DNA from: Paenibacillus mangrovi
GTDB lineage: Bacteria; Bacillota; Bacilli; Paenibacillales; Paenibacillaceae
Length of the DNA: 64,000 nt
Direction: 5' to 3'
Assembly: GCF_022898935.1 (NCBI RefSeq)
Contig: NZ_JALIRP010000001.1
Coordinates: 806,001 to 870,000 of the forward strand
Shown: positions 28,693 to 37,752 of the stretch, piece by piece
Position numbering within the stretch: position 1 is the first letter of the stretch
How the letters are laid out: each line of letters opens with the position of its first letter
Notes under the pieces: model-generated
The model's database searches: none
What the model saw: only the letters and a program-made list of their open reading frames with translations
Told to the model about the DNA's origin: nothing
Made by a program: the position numbers and the translations under genes

Positions 28693-28874
28693 CGAAAATC
28701 TCCTTTCTTTTTCTAGTTTATCTGTCGGATTAACCATATTATAATCATGTTGAGTAATGGTCTTCAAGCTTTTCCATGAAAGGTTTTTATTGGGATTCAG
28801 TCGAATATATCAATTTTATGATGACATACTAGAAATTTCATTTCTATTCCATTTGAGAGAAAGGAGCATCTGAC

Positions 28875-29330
28875 ATGTCAGATAGCATTGAAGAGAGGCT
28901 GAAATCACTTGGTATCGTTCTTCCGGAGGTTAGCTTGCCAGCGGCGAAATATGTTAACGATGTCATCGTGAACGGGCTGATGTTTGTTTCAGGCAAAGGC
29001 CCGGCAGGACATCCGAGAGGGAAGCTTGGAAGCGACTTTTCTACGGAGGAAGGGTATCAGTTCGCCCGCAGCACCGGACTTGAAATTTTGGCGGTTGTTA
29101 AATCGGCACTCGGAACGCTGGATAAGGTGAAACGAGTCGTGAAAATACAAGGCTTCGTGAACGCGCAGCCCTTTTATGAGGAGCATCACAAAGTGCTGAA
29201 CGGCTGCTCGGATCTGTTCATAGAAGTCTTTGAAGAAAAGGGGAGCCATGCCCGTTCCGTGTTTGGAGCAGGCTCACTCAGGGATAATCTGCCGATCATC
29301 ATTGATTCGATTTTTGAAGTGGAAGAGTAG
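28875..29330 (+). CDS. RidA-family (YjgF/YER057c/UK114) protein
   Basis: The 151-residue cytoplasmic protein fits the longer (about 150 residue) RidA subgroup. It has VNGLMFVSGKGPAG near the start, VKRVVKIQGFVNAQPFYEEH in the middle and HARSVFGAGSLRDNLPIIID at the end, with the Arg in HARS at the position of the substrate-binding Arg of RidA enamine/imine deaminases. AAAGGAG is 9 bases before the ATG. It is divergent from the histidine kinase gene, and is followed by a terminator. Confidence 0.88.
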   Translation: MSDSIEERLKSLGIVLPEVSLPAAKYVNDVIVNGLMFVSGKGPAGHPRGKLGSDFSTEEGYQFARSTGLEILAVVKSALGTLDKVKRVVKIQGFVNAQPFYEEHHKVLNGCSDLFIEVFEEKGSHARSVFGAGSLRDNLPIIIDSIFEVEE

Positions 29331-29362
29331 GCATAAGCAAGCGCAGACGTTGACTTGGATGG

Positions 29363-29404
29363 AACCACTAAACGGCGGGATGATCCGGTTTGTGGTTTTT
29401 TCTT
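29363..29404 (+). terminator. Terminator after the RidA-family gene
   Basis: AACCACTAAAC at 29363-29373 pairs with GTTTGTGGTT with a single bulged T and is followed by TTTTTC. Confidence 0.75.
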
Positions 29405-29419
29405 TAGAGCGGAAAAATA

Positions 29420-30040
29420 ATGAAGGTGGCGAAGAAGCTGCAAACCGTGGTTTATATGGTCAGGCATGCGGAATCTCAGTATGTACCGGGCCTGGAACGA
29501 GAAAGAGGATTATCCGATAGGGGCTGTGAGGATGCGTTAAAAGTAAAGGATATCTTTCGTTCCGAAATAATTGATGTCTTCTTTTCAAGTGCCTATCGAA
29601 GAGCCCTTCAAACGCTGGAAGCCGTGGCCCGTGAAGCCGGCAGAGGGATCACCCTTATTGAGGATTTACGTGAAAGAACACTGGCTTCAGATGATTTTCA
29701 TGTACCCAGCGAGGATTTTTTCAGCTGTAAAAAACGGCTCTACGAGGATTTTGAATATGCTCTTCCGGGAGGAGAATCAAGCTCGGAAGCACAGAGCAGA
29801 GGTGTTCAGGCGTTTCTGCGGCTGCTTGACGCGCATCAGAACAATACAATCGTAGTCGGCACCCATGGAGATATCATGACGCTCATCATGAACTATTTTG
29901 ACCCAGCTTATGATTTTGAATTTTGGAGATCGACGTCCATGCCTGATATTTATAAACTGACATTTGAAACCAATAGATTAATCGAAGTTGCGAGATGCTG
30001 GGCGGTTCCTGGGCAGGATGAGGGGACATTGGAGATGTAG
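29420..30040 (+). CDS. Histidine phosphatase family protein (phosphoglycerate-mutase fold)
   Basis: The 206-residue protein carries the RHG-type motif VRHAES near the N-terminus, the second Arg in SSAYRRALQTLEA, and the second His in VVGTHGDIMTLIM. This gives the four-residue active site of the histidine phosphatase superfamily. Whether it acts on sugar phosphates or another ester is not evident. The ribosome binding site is weak. A terminator follows 8 bases after the stop. Confidence 0.87.
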   Translation: MKVAKKLQTVVYMVRHAESQYVPGLERERGLSDRGCEDALKVKDIFRSEIIDVFFSSAYRRALQTLEAVAREAGRGITLIEDLRERTLASDDFHVPSEDFFSCKKRLYEDFEYALPGGESSSEAQSRGVQAFLRLLDAHQNNTIVVGTHGDIMTLIMNYFDPAYDFEFWRSTSMPDIYKLTFETNRLIEVARCWAVPGQDEGTLEM

Positions 30041-30047
30041 TAAAGAT

Positions 30048-30083
30048 GCTGCGCCGGATGCTGTGATCCGGGCAGCTTTTTTT
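30048..30083 (+). terminator. Terminator after the histidine phosphatase gene
   Basis: GCTGCGCCGGAT and ATCCGGGCAGC pair with one bulge around a 6-base loop and are followed by seven T. Confidence 0.88.
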
Positions 30084-30213
30084 GCATATGGGAAGTATAG
30101 CGCCGCCGTTCACAAGGGAGTTTTCGTATGAGTCTATCGGATGAAGACGTTGGTTCGCATCTCTGATATAATTTGGATTTATGTTGTAAACAATGCCAAA
30201 GGGTGGGATTTGT

Positions 30214-32532
30214 TTGAGGAAAGCATCTGGGGAACGTGCAACGCTGATTTTTCGCTTTTTTGTGCCTTATGCGCTGATTTTGCTGGGCTCTTTGCTTGTG
30301 GGATGGTTCGCTTATCATAAAACCTCGACTCTGGTGGAGACGGAAACGATGAAAAGCAATGCTGCGGCACTCGGGCAGATCCGGGAAGCACTGGACCGGC
30401 GTTTTGCCGAAGTGGAGACGATTGCCGAGCAAATGTCCAGCGAATCCAAAGTCCAGTCTTTTCAATTCGTGAAAGACCCGTTTCAGAATACGAATACTTA
30501 CCGATTGTGGTCTCTGGAAAAAAGCCTGTTTGATTACCGTATGTCGAACCATTTTATCGTTGATTATTATATTGCTTATAAAAGCAGCGGCATGTTTATA
30601 TCCCCCCGCAAGGTATACAATGCACGTCAATTTTACAGTCTGCAACTTCATTATGACGACATGTCCTATGACGAATGGTACGCGCAGTTGTTCAAGCAAT
30701 ATTATTATAAAACCTACAAGCCCGGGTTGCCTGTTACATATGAAGGTAAACCGTATTCGGTGGTCAGTTATATGCAGTCCTTCGGTACGAGAGACAGCGG
30801 CGGTGTGATTACTGTATTGATCAACAACAAGCAGATTCAAGAGATGCTGCAGCGCATCGACTCGGAGCAGGGCGGCTTTGCCTACGTGGCCGACCAGAAC
30901 GGAATCCTGATCAGTCATGTTGGGCTGGAACCAGAGTCTATTGATTTGAAAGCGCTTCACGTTGGGGAAGGATTCTCCCGAATCGATTGGCAAGGAAAAA
31001 GAATGCTGATTACGCAAACAACCTCTAGCTATAACGGATGGACTTACGTGTCTGCCAAGCCGGAAGCCGTTGTACTGGAAAAAGCCAATTATATCAAAGA
31101 ACTCACGTTAACGGTGTTCATTTTGGCTTTAATCGCCGGACTTTTCGTTGCAGCCTTTCTGGCTTACCGGAGCAGCCGGCCGGTGTTTAAGATGCTCCAG
31201 CTCCTACCGCTTGGCGCTGGCGACCGAGGGAAGCGTCCGCTAGGCAATCTGATGGATGATATCCGCAGTTCCGTATCCGCTCTTGTGGAGAGTCATGATG
31301 CCCTGAACAGCCGACTGGAAGCCCAGATGCCGCTGCTGCGGAACGTTTTCTTTGACCGCTTGCTCCAAGGGGGATTCACATCGGTGGAGGAAGTAGAAGC
31401 AGCGATGGAGCATTCCCGGGTTGAGCTGCGTGGAAGTTTTCTGAGCGTCGCAGTCATTCAGCTGCGAGGTTATCTTGCGCCATACAACGAGGAAATGCTG
31501 ATGGAGCTGGACATCGTGAAGCTGCAAATTCAGGATGTCGTTTCCAGGATCAGCACGGAGGAAGAGATTGAGGCGCAGGTGCATGATTTAGGAGAAAACA
31601 AACTGGCTCTGCTCCTTCATGGCGGAGGAGAGCAGCCCGCAGATTTCATGGAGAAAATGAAACCGCTGCTGATCAAGCTGTATGGCGTATTGAAGGAAAC
31701 CAGCAACGCCGGACTTTTACTAGCCATCGGCACCTGCCAGACGAGACTGACAGAGGTGTACCGTTCGTACGGGGAGGCTGAGTTTCTCCTGCTGCATGCA
31801 GCTTGGAGTGACCAGCAGCCTGTTTTATTTTACGACGATGCCGAAGTGCCTGTTCCTGCTTATTTTTATCCGTCAGATGTAGAGCAACGGTTGATTCAGC
31901 TGGTAAAGTCAGGCAACAAACCGGAAACGTTGCGCCTGATGGAGCAGATCAGAGAGAAGAACGGAGGGAATCTTCAGGTACCTGCCGTTGCCCAGAGACT
32001 GCTTGCCCAGGAACTATGCGGGACACTAATGAAATGCTGCGAGCCATCGGGCTCAGGGGAGGACCCATTAACCGAGGAAGTGGAAGTGGTACTGAAGGCT
32101 TCCGACCCGGCGCTGCCACCTTCTGAAGCTATTCATTTGCTGTTTCAAACGCTGCTGCGGTTATGTCGGAAGTATGAGGAAAGCAAACGAAGCCACAATA
32201 ATTCGCTTGCGGGTAAACTGATCGAATATATTGACCGTCATTTCTCGGATCCGGATTTGAGTCTTTCCGTATTGGCCGGAGAAGCACGGACATCCGAGGC
32301 GTATGTGTCGTTTTTTTTCAAAGAACAGACCGGCATGAACTTTTCAGACTATCTGGAGAATGTCCGCATGGAGGAGGCGAGGCGTTTGCTCATTCACAGC
32401 GGTAAGCCCGTCAGCGAGATTGCGGCCTTGACCGGATATCTGTCACTCAACACGTTCAGCCGGGCGTTTAAGCGCGCGAATAGCATCAGCGCAACGGAGT
32501 TCCGGAAGGAAAACCAGGTGCGTGAAGCTTGA
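30214..32532 (+). CDS. Membrane-bound AraC-family sensor regulator
   Basis: The 772-residue protein has a membrane helix at about residues 14-36, an outer Cache-like sensing domain to about 290 (with GGFAYVADQNGILISH, a typical Cache strand pair), a second helix at about 296-318, a cytoplasmic part of about 340 residues, and a C-terminal AraC double HTH (about 666-765) with VRMEEARRLLIHSG-like helices and AALTGYLSLNTFSRAFKRAN. This one-protein sensor/regulator design is common beside sugar importers in Paenibacillus. TTG at 30214 is chosen because GGGTGG is 7 bases upstream; ATG 30193 has no site. It probably switches on the following transport and fucosidase genes. Confidence 0.87.
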   Translation: MRKASGERATLIFRFFVPYALILLGSLLVGWFAYHKTSTLVETETMKSNAAALGQIREALDRRFAEVETIAEQMSSESKVQSFQFVKDPFQNTNTYRLWSLEKSLFDYRMSNHFIVDYYIAYKSSGMFISPRKVYNARQFYSLQLHYDDMSYDEWYAQLFKQYYYKTYKPGLPVTYEGKPYSVVSYMQSFGTRDSGGVITVLINNKQIQEMLQRIDSEQGGFAYVADQNGILISHVGLEPESIDLKALHVGEGFSRIDWQGKRMLITQTTSSYNGWTYVSAKPEAVVLEKANYIKELTLTVFILALIAGLFVAAFLAYRSSRPVFKMLQLLPLGAGDRGKRPLGNLMDDIRSSVSALVESHDALNSRLEAQMPLLRNVFFDRLLQGGFTSVEEVEAAMEHSRVELRGSFLSVAVIQLRGYLAPYNEEMLMELDIVKLQIQDVVSRISTEEEIEAQVHDLGENKLALLLHGGGEQPADFMEKMKPLLIKLYGVLKETSNAGLLLAIGTCQTRLTEVYRSYGEAEFLLLHAAWSDQQPVLFYDDAEVPVPAYFYPSDVEQRLIQLVKSGNKPETLRLMEQIREKNGGNLQVPAVAQRLLAQELCGTLMKCCEPSGSGEDPLTEEVEVVLKASDPALPPSEAIHLLFQTLLRLCRKYEESKRSHNNSLAGKLIEYIDRHFSDPDLSLSVLAGEARTSEAYVSFFFKEQTGMNFSDYLENVRMEEARRLLIHSGKPVSEIAALTGYLSLNTFSRAFKRANSISATEFRKENQVREA

Positions 32533-32577
32533 TTTTATGTCTATTTCTAAAGAAAAGAATAATGACTGAAATCGGAA

Positions 32578-32589
32578 TAAAGCGCTTTC
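32578..32589. promoter_or_regulatory. Candidate cre box (CcpA operator)
   Basis: The palindrome AAAGCGCTTT at 32579-32588 sits in TAAAGCGCTTTC, which matches the core of the catabolite-responsive element. It lies about 35 bases upstream of the -35 of the proposed promoter before the permease genes. Its use by CcpA is inferred. Confidence 0.45.
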
Positions 32590-32621
32590 TAAAGCAGGGA
32601 ATAATGTTTAAAACATGCAGA

Positions 32622-32651
32622 TTTACCGTACGAAGGACTTTCCCCTATACT
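32622..32651 (+). promoter_or_regulatory. Candidate sigma-A promoter of the fucoside uptake genes
   Basis: TTTACC at 32622-32627 and TATACT at 32646-32651 are separated by 18 bases, and the first permease start is 36 bases downstream. Confidence 0.4.
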
Positions 32652-32686
32652 TCAGTCAACGGCCGGAATACAAAACGATATAGGGG

Positions 32687-33604
32687 GTGACTGGGCTGAA
32701 TCTTTGGAAGGATATCAGACGCAGTTGGCAGTTGTACGCACTGTTTGCTTTGCCGCTGCTGTACATCATCATATTTAAATACATGCCGATGTACGGGGCA
32801 CAGATCGCATTCAAAGAGTTTAACGTTATTAAAGGCATTGGGGGCAGCCCGTGGGTTGGATTTGCGCAGTTTGAACGTTTTTTTCATTCGCATGAATTCT
32901 GGAGATTGCTGCGGAATACGCTTGTCATCAGTTTTTATACCCTACTGGCGAGCTTTCCGTTTCCGATTATCCTGGCACTCGGGCTGAACTATGTGAAGAA
33001 CCGGCGCTTTAAAAATACGGTCCAAATGATCACCTACGCGCCGTATTTCATTTCCCTGGTTGTCCTGGTGGGCCTTCTGCTGCAGTTCCTTGATCCGCGG
33101 ACAGGGATGATTAATACGATGCTGGGCTGGTTTGGTCTCGGACCGTATCATTTCATGGCGCAGGCCTCCTGGTTCAAATCGATTTATGTATGGTCTCATA
33201 TTTGGCAGAATACGGGGTTTGCCTGCATCATCTATCTGGCTGCGCTATCCGGCATTGATCCTGCGCTGCATGAGGCGGCTGTTATGGATGGTGCGACCAA
33301 AGTTCAGCGGATGCGGCATATCGACATACCGGGCATTCTGCCCATCGCGGTCATTCTGCTGATCCTAAATACCGGGCAAATGCTGGAAACTGGCTTCGAG
33401 AAAATTTTGCTGATGCAGAATGCGCTGAATTTGCGTTCATCGGAAGTCATCGATACTTACGTTTACAAAGTGGGGATCGTGTCGCAGGCTATGAATTTCT
33501 CCTATGCGACAGCGATCGGCTTGTTCAAATCGGTGATCGGCTTTATACTGCTGATTATCGTGAACCAGACAGCCAAGCAATTAAAGCAGGAAAGCTTATG
33601 GTAG
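32687..33604 (+). CDS. Sugar ABC transporter permease, LplB/YtcP-related
   Basis: The 305-residue protein has six predicted membrane helices and the EAA loop HEAAVMDGATKVQRMRHIDIPG. The N-terminal pattern LYALFALPLLYIIIFKYMPM is typical of the LplB group. GTG at 32687 is used; AGGGGG overlaps it, so a CTG three codons later is also possible. Its partner starts 16 bases after the stop. Confidence 0.88.
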   Translation: MTGLNLWKDIRRSWQLYALFALPLLYIIIFKYMPMYGAQIAFKEFNVIKGIGGSPWVGFAQFERFFHSHEFWRLLRNTLVISFYTLLASFPFPIILALGLNYVKNRRFKNTVQMITYAPYFISLVVLVGLLLQFLDPRTGMINTMLGWFGLGPYHFMAQASWFKSIYVWSHIWQNTGFACIIYLAALSGIDPALHEAAVMDGATKVQRMRHIDIPGILPIAVILLILNTGQMLETGFEKILLMQNALNLRSSEVIDTYVYKVGIVSQAMNFSYATAIGLFKSVIGFILLIIVNQTAKQLKQESLW

Positions 33605-33620
33605 AAAGGCGGCGGAAACC

Positions 33621-34517
33621 TTGCGCAAACCGAAAATGAAAGAGGCCGGCTCTGACCGTCTGTTTACAATCGTAAATTACTCGGTGCTGACACTCATCAT
33701 GATTATCGTGCTGTATCCTCTTGTGTATGTTGTAAGCGCTTCATTCAGTTCGAGCAGCGCCGTCCTGTCTGGACGGGTGTGGCTCTGGCCGATTGAACCG
33801 ACGCTGGATGGATACCGGGCCGTTTTCAAGAACGGCATGGTGGTCCGGGGTTTTATGAACACCTTGTTCTATACCGTGGCAGGTACGGGAATCAATCTGC
33901 TGTTTACGATTATGGCGGCATATCCGCTGTCCAGAAAAGATTTCCGTGGTCGCAATGTGTTTATGCTTCTGTTCGTATTCACCATGATGTTTAACGGGGG
34001 GCTTATCCCATCATATTTGCTCGTTAAAAATCTCGGCATGATCGACACCGTATGGTCCATGCTAATACCTGCCGCCCTATCGGTATGGAATGTCATTATT
34101 ATGCGCACTTATTTTCAAACGACGATACCGGGGGAGCTGCTTGAAGCGTCCCAACTGGACGGATGTACGGATTTCCGTTTTCTGCTCCGGATCGTATTGC
34201 CCTTGTCCGGGCCGATCCTGGCGGTTATTGCATTGTTTTATGCCGTGGGGCATTGGAATCAATATTTCAACGCCATGATATTCCTGAAACGGGCGGACTT
34301 GTATCCGCTGCAGTTGATCCTTCGGGATATTCTCGTTCAGAACGAGATCAACATCGATATGCTGGGTGATGCTAAAACGGCCGCTGCGCGGCAGGGGCTT
34401 CGAGAGCTCCTTAAATATTCGCTGATTGTAGTGACTTCGGTTCCGCTTTTAGTGGTGTACCCATTCGTTCAGAAGTTTTTTGTAAAAGGCGTGATGATCG
34501 GTTCGCTGAAGGGCTGA
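33621..34517 (+). CDS. Carbohydrate ABC transporter permease, LplC-related
   Basis: The 298-residue protein has six predicted membrane helices and the EAA-type motif LEASQLDGCTDFRFLLRIVLP. The ending VKGVMIGSLKG is typical for LplC-type permeases. The TTG start has AAAGGCGG 8 bases upstream. It forms a pair with the preceding gene. Confidence 0.9.
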   Translation: MRKPKMKEAGSDRLFTIVNYSVLTLIMIIVLYPLVYVVSASFSSSSAVLSGRVWLWPIEPTLDGYRAVFKNGMVVRGFMNTLFYTVAGTGINLLFTIMAAYPLSRKDFRGRNVFMLLFVFTMMFNGGLIPSYLLVKNLGMIDTVWSMLIPAALSVWNVIIMRTYFQTTIPGELLEASQLDGCTDFRFLLRIVLPLSGPILAVIALFYAVGHWNQYFNAMIFLKRADLYPLQLILRDILVQNEINIDMLGDAKTAAARQGLRELLKYSLIVVTSVPLLVVYPFVQKFFVKGVMIGSLKG

Positions 34518-34568
34518 TAGCTGATCAGTCAATCTTTTTATTAATTTGAAAAATCATGGAGGGTTGTT

Positions 34569-36248
34569 ATGTACAAGAAAGCCAGAAAGATCGCAGGTCT
34601 GGTTATGGCTGTCAGCTTGCTGCTTGCAGGCTGCTCCGGCGGAACGAAAGAAGGCAGCGGGGACAAAAAAGAGAAGAAGGAACCCGCAGCGACAACAGTC
34701 GAACTATCGGCACCAGGGACGTATCCGCTCGTTAAAGAAAAAACGACGCTTAAGATCATGGTGCGCGGCAATCCGCTAGTAGAAAATTTCGAAACGAACG
34801 AGTTTACCAAATGGTATGAGGAAAAGACCAATGTCCATATCGAATGGGAGGTCGTTCCGGAACAAAGCATGCAGGAGAAACTGAATCTGGTACTGGCCAG
34901 CGAAGATTATCCCGATGTTATCATGGGTCTGAATGTAACTCCTACCCAGCAGATGATTTACGGCTCCCAGGGCGCGTTCCTACCGCTGAATGATTTAATC
35001 GAGAAGCAGGGCACGCAAACGAAGAAAATGTTTCAGGATAATCCCGAAATCAAAGACATGGTCACTGCGATCGATGGAAACATCTACGCATTACCTGAAG
35101 TCAATGACTGCTATCACTGCTCTATGAGCCAGAAAATGTGGATCTACGAGCCATGGCTGAAGAAGCTGGGCCTCGAAATGCCGAAGACAACGGATGATTT
35201 TTACAATGTTTTGAAAGCATTCAAGGAGAAAGATCCGAATGGAAACGGGAAAAAGGATGAAATCCCGCTGTCTCTTTCTCCGAAGTCCTGGCGTTCTTCC
35301 ATCGACGCATTCCTGATGAACTCTTTCATATATAATCCGATTTACGGATCCAGCAACAAGCATATGTATATTAAGGATGGCAAGCTCGATGTGGCTTACA
35401 ATAAACCGGAGTGGCGCGAAGGTCTCCGTTATCTTAATAAGCTGTACAAAGAAGGGCTGATTTCTCCTGAATCCTTTACCCAGGACGATAACCAGTTGAT
35501 CCAGCAGGGGGAGAACCCGGATACGGTGATTTTGGGAGCCTCCACAGGTGGACACGAAGGGGTATTTACACAGTTAATGGGTGATAGCGGCCGTTGGAAG
35601 GAATATAAAGCGGTGCCCCCATTAAAAGGACCGGAAGGCGTGCAATATGCCGCTGTGGATACGACGGCTTTGACGCCAGGATCTTTTATCATCACCAAAA
35701 AAGCTAAAAATCCAGAGCTTGCGCTTCGTTGGGCCGACGGATTGTACGAAAAGGAAATGTCGCTCCGCAGCGTGTACGGACGACCGGATCAGGAATGGCG
35801 CGACGCTAAGGAAGGCGAAATTGGCATCAATGGCAAGCCTGCCGTATGGTCGGAGCTGAAATCTTACGGTACGGTACAGAACGTAAACTGGGCACAAACC
35901 GGTCCGGCACTGCGTACGAACGATTTCAGATTATCCGCCGTCGCAAAAGGTGACGACGATTTAGAGGTAATTCTATATAACGAGACGAAGAATAACTATG
36001 AGCCGTATAAGCCGAAGGATGTCAGCACGGTGCCGCCGCTGTTCCTGACGAATGAACAGGCGTCCGAAGTGGCCGATCTGGCCAAGACGATCAATGACTA
36101 TGTGGATGAAATGATTGCCCGTTTTGTCATTGGCGATGCGAGTCTGGATACGGAATGGGACAGCTACGTCAGTCAGTTGGACAATATGAACCTGGAGCGT
36201 TACCTGGAAATCTACCAGACGGCTTATGATGCGAAAAACAAAAAATAA
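34569..36248 (+). CDS. LplA-type solute-binding lipoprotein
   Basis: The 559-residue protein has a lipobox (LLAGC) followed by a charged Gly/Ser/Lys linker and the long solute-binding fold of the LplA group. The pattern DPNGNGKKDEIPLSL is the conserved calcium-loop-like element of that group. GGAGGG lies 6-7 bases before the ATG. It is co-directional with the two permeases and the GH29 gene, so a fucose-containing oligosaccharide is a reasonable ligand. Confidence 0.88.
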   Translation: MYKKARKIAGLVMAVSLLLAGCSGGTKEGSGDKKEKKEPAATTVELSAPGTYPLVKEKTTLKIMVRGNPLVENFETNEFTKWYEEKTNVHIEWEVVPEQSMQEKLNLVLASEDYPDVIMGLNVTPTQQMIYGSQGAFLPLNDLIEKQGTQTKKMFQDNPEIKDMVTAIDGNIYALPEVNDCYHCSMSQKMWIYEPWLKKLGLEMPKTTDDFYNVLKAFKEKDPNGNGKKDEIPLSLSPKSWRSSIDAFLMNSFIYNPIYGSSNKHMYIKDGKLDVAYNKPEWREGLRYLNKLYKEGLISPESFTQDDNQLIQQGENPDTVILGASTGGHEGVFTQLMGDSGRWKEYKAVPPLKGPEGVQYAAVDTTALTPGSFIITKKAKNPELALRWADGLYEKEMSLRSVYGRPDQEWRDAKEGEIGINGKPAVWSELKSYGTVQNVNWAQTGPALRTNDFRLSAVAKGDDDLEVILYNETKNNYEPYKPKDVSTVPPLFLTNEQASEVADLAKTINDYVDEMIARFVIGDASLDTEWDSYVSQLDNMNLERYLEIYQTAYDAKNKK

Positions 36249-36274
36249 CCAGCGAAACGGAGGTTTTGCCAGCC

Positions 36275-37561
36275 ATGAAGATGAATCCACGTTTTGAAAG
36301 AACACTTCCTCTGATGAACGACCGCTTTGGCTTGTTCATTCATTGGGGCTTGTACGCCATTCCTGCCAGAGGCGAATGGGTACGGAGCGGGGAGCGGATC
36401 ACCAATGAAGAATACCAGACTTATTTCGATGAATTTAATCCGGTGCTGTATGATCCGCGCAGTTGGGCAAAAGCCGCTAAGGCAGCAGGACAGCGCTATG
36501 CAGTGTTGACTACTAAGCATCATGATGGCTTTTGCCTCTTCGACAGCCAGCTGACGGATTACAAGGCAACCAACACGCCAGCAGGCCGGGATTTGATCCG
36601 CGAGTATGTGGATGCTTTCCGTGAAGAGGGTATCAAAGTTGGATTTTATTATTCCTTGATCGATTGGTATCATGACGATTATCCGGCATACGGCGACCGC
36701 CAACATCCGATGCGTGCGAACGAATCTTTTAAGAATAAAGAGATGGATTTCGACCGTTATCTGGACTATATGCACGGTCAAGTGCGGGAGCTGCTGACTA
36801 ATTACGGTAAAATCGATATCATGTGGTTCGACTTTTCGTATGATGACATGACCGGCGAGAAATGGCGGGCAACCGAGCTGATCCAGATGATCCGCTCCCT
36901 GCAGCCGGACATCGTGATTGACAACCGTCTTGGCGGCAACATTATGGCGGAGGAGCCGGAAGTCTACGCAGGAGATTTCTTCTCTCCGGAGCAAATTATT
37001 CCGCCTGAAGGCATCGTGAACTCGGCCGGCGAAGCCATTCCGTGGGAGGCCTGCATTACGCTCAACGATCACTGGGGATACCATTCCACCGACCGGAATT
37101 ATAAATCGCCCCGTCAGGTTGTCCGTGCGATGGTGGAATGCGTCAGCAAAAACGGCAATCTGCTCTTGAATGTGGGACCGGATGCCAAAGGCGAAATTCC
37201 GGAAGAGTCGCTGGATATTCTGGCAGCCGTCGGGAAGTGGCTTCACCGCAATGGAGACAGTATATACGGCTGCGGTATCGCTGAGCTGCCTAAACCGGAG
37301 TGGGGGCGCTACACTCAGCGCGGCAACAAGCTCTATGCCCATGTGTTCGACCGGGGCATCGGGCCGATCTACTTCCAAGGCTTGAAAGGCAGAATCAAAA
37401 AAGCCCGTTTGCTGTCAGACGGCAGCGAGCTTCATGTGCAGACACCTTGGATGGCGGATCAGTACTCCGATACCGAGAGCGGGGCATTTATCCATATCGC
37501 CGGCGGGGATCTGCCGGATGAGCTCGATACGGTCATTGAGCTGGAGCTCGTGGAAGACTAA
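36275..37561 (+). CDS. GH29 alpha-L-fucosidase
   Basis: The 428-residue protein lacks a signal peptide, so it should act inside the cell on imported fucosides. It has the GH29 marks FGLFIHWGLYAIPARGEW, YAVLTTKHHDGFCLFDS, GFYYSLIDWYHDDYP and IDIMWFDFSYDD; in the last the Asp (residue 186) is the expected nucleophile. A C-terminal beta-sandwich from about residue 345 completes the family layout. ATG at 36275 is chosen because CGGAGG is 11 bases upstream; TTG 36266 is too near. A strong terminator follows. Confidence 0.9.
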   Translation: MKMNPRFERTLPLMNDRFGLFIHWGLYAIPARGEWVRSGERITNEEYQTYFDEFNPVLYDPRSWAKAAKAAGQRYAVLTTKHHDGFCLFDSQLTDYKATNTPAGRDLIREYVDAFREEGIKVGFYYSLIDWYHDDYPAYGDRQHPMRANESFKNKEMDFDRYLDYMHGQVRELLTNYGKIDIMWFDFSYDDMTGEKWRATELIQMIRSLQPDIVIDNRLGGNIMAEEPEVYAGDFFSPEQIIPPEGIVNSAGEAIPWEACITLNDHWGYHSTDRNYKSPRQVVRAMVECVSKNGNLLLNVGPDAKGEIPEESLDILAAVGKWLHRNGDSIYGCGIAELPKPEWGRYTQRGNKLYAHVFDRGIGPIYFQGLKGRIKKARLLSDGSELHVQTPWMADQYSDTESGAFIHIAGGDLPDELDTVIELELVED

Positions 37562-37574
37562 GACTTGAACATAG

Positions 37575-37613
37575 AATGCGGCTTTCAAGGTGAAACCTGA
37601 AAGCCGCATTTTT
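37575..37613 (+). terminator. Strong terminator of the fucoside operon
   Basis: A perfect 13-base stem (37575-37587 with 37598-37610) runs into TTTTT. Confidence 0.92.
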
Positions 37614-37752
37614 GTAAGCGGTATATTTCGTGTCACTCCCTTCGTCAGGATTTCAGCGCAATATGTAACTTTCGTTCTAGGGGCACGGGCCATTATATAA
37701 AATGATTAGAGGCCGACAATTTTGCCTAGTATCCCAAAGGAGTGAATTGCTC

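Noticed and set aside
29950..31017. 355-codon minus-strand frame across the start of the AraC sensor gene
   Set aside because: It crosses a terminator and the start of a well-supported gene, and its translation has no domain.
36224..37378. 384-codon frame on the minus strand across the GH29 gene
   Set aside because: It lies wholly opposite a gene with clear catalytic motifs, has no ribosome binding site and no recognisable domain; the GC-rich codon bias of the fucosidase gene produces it.
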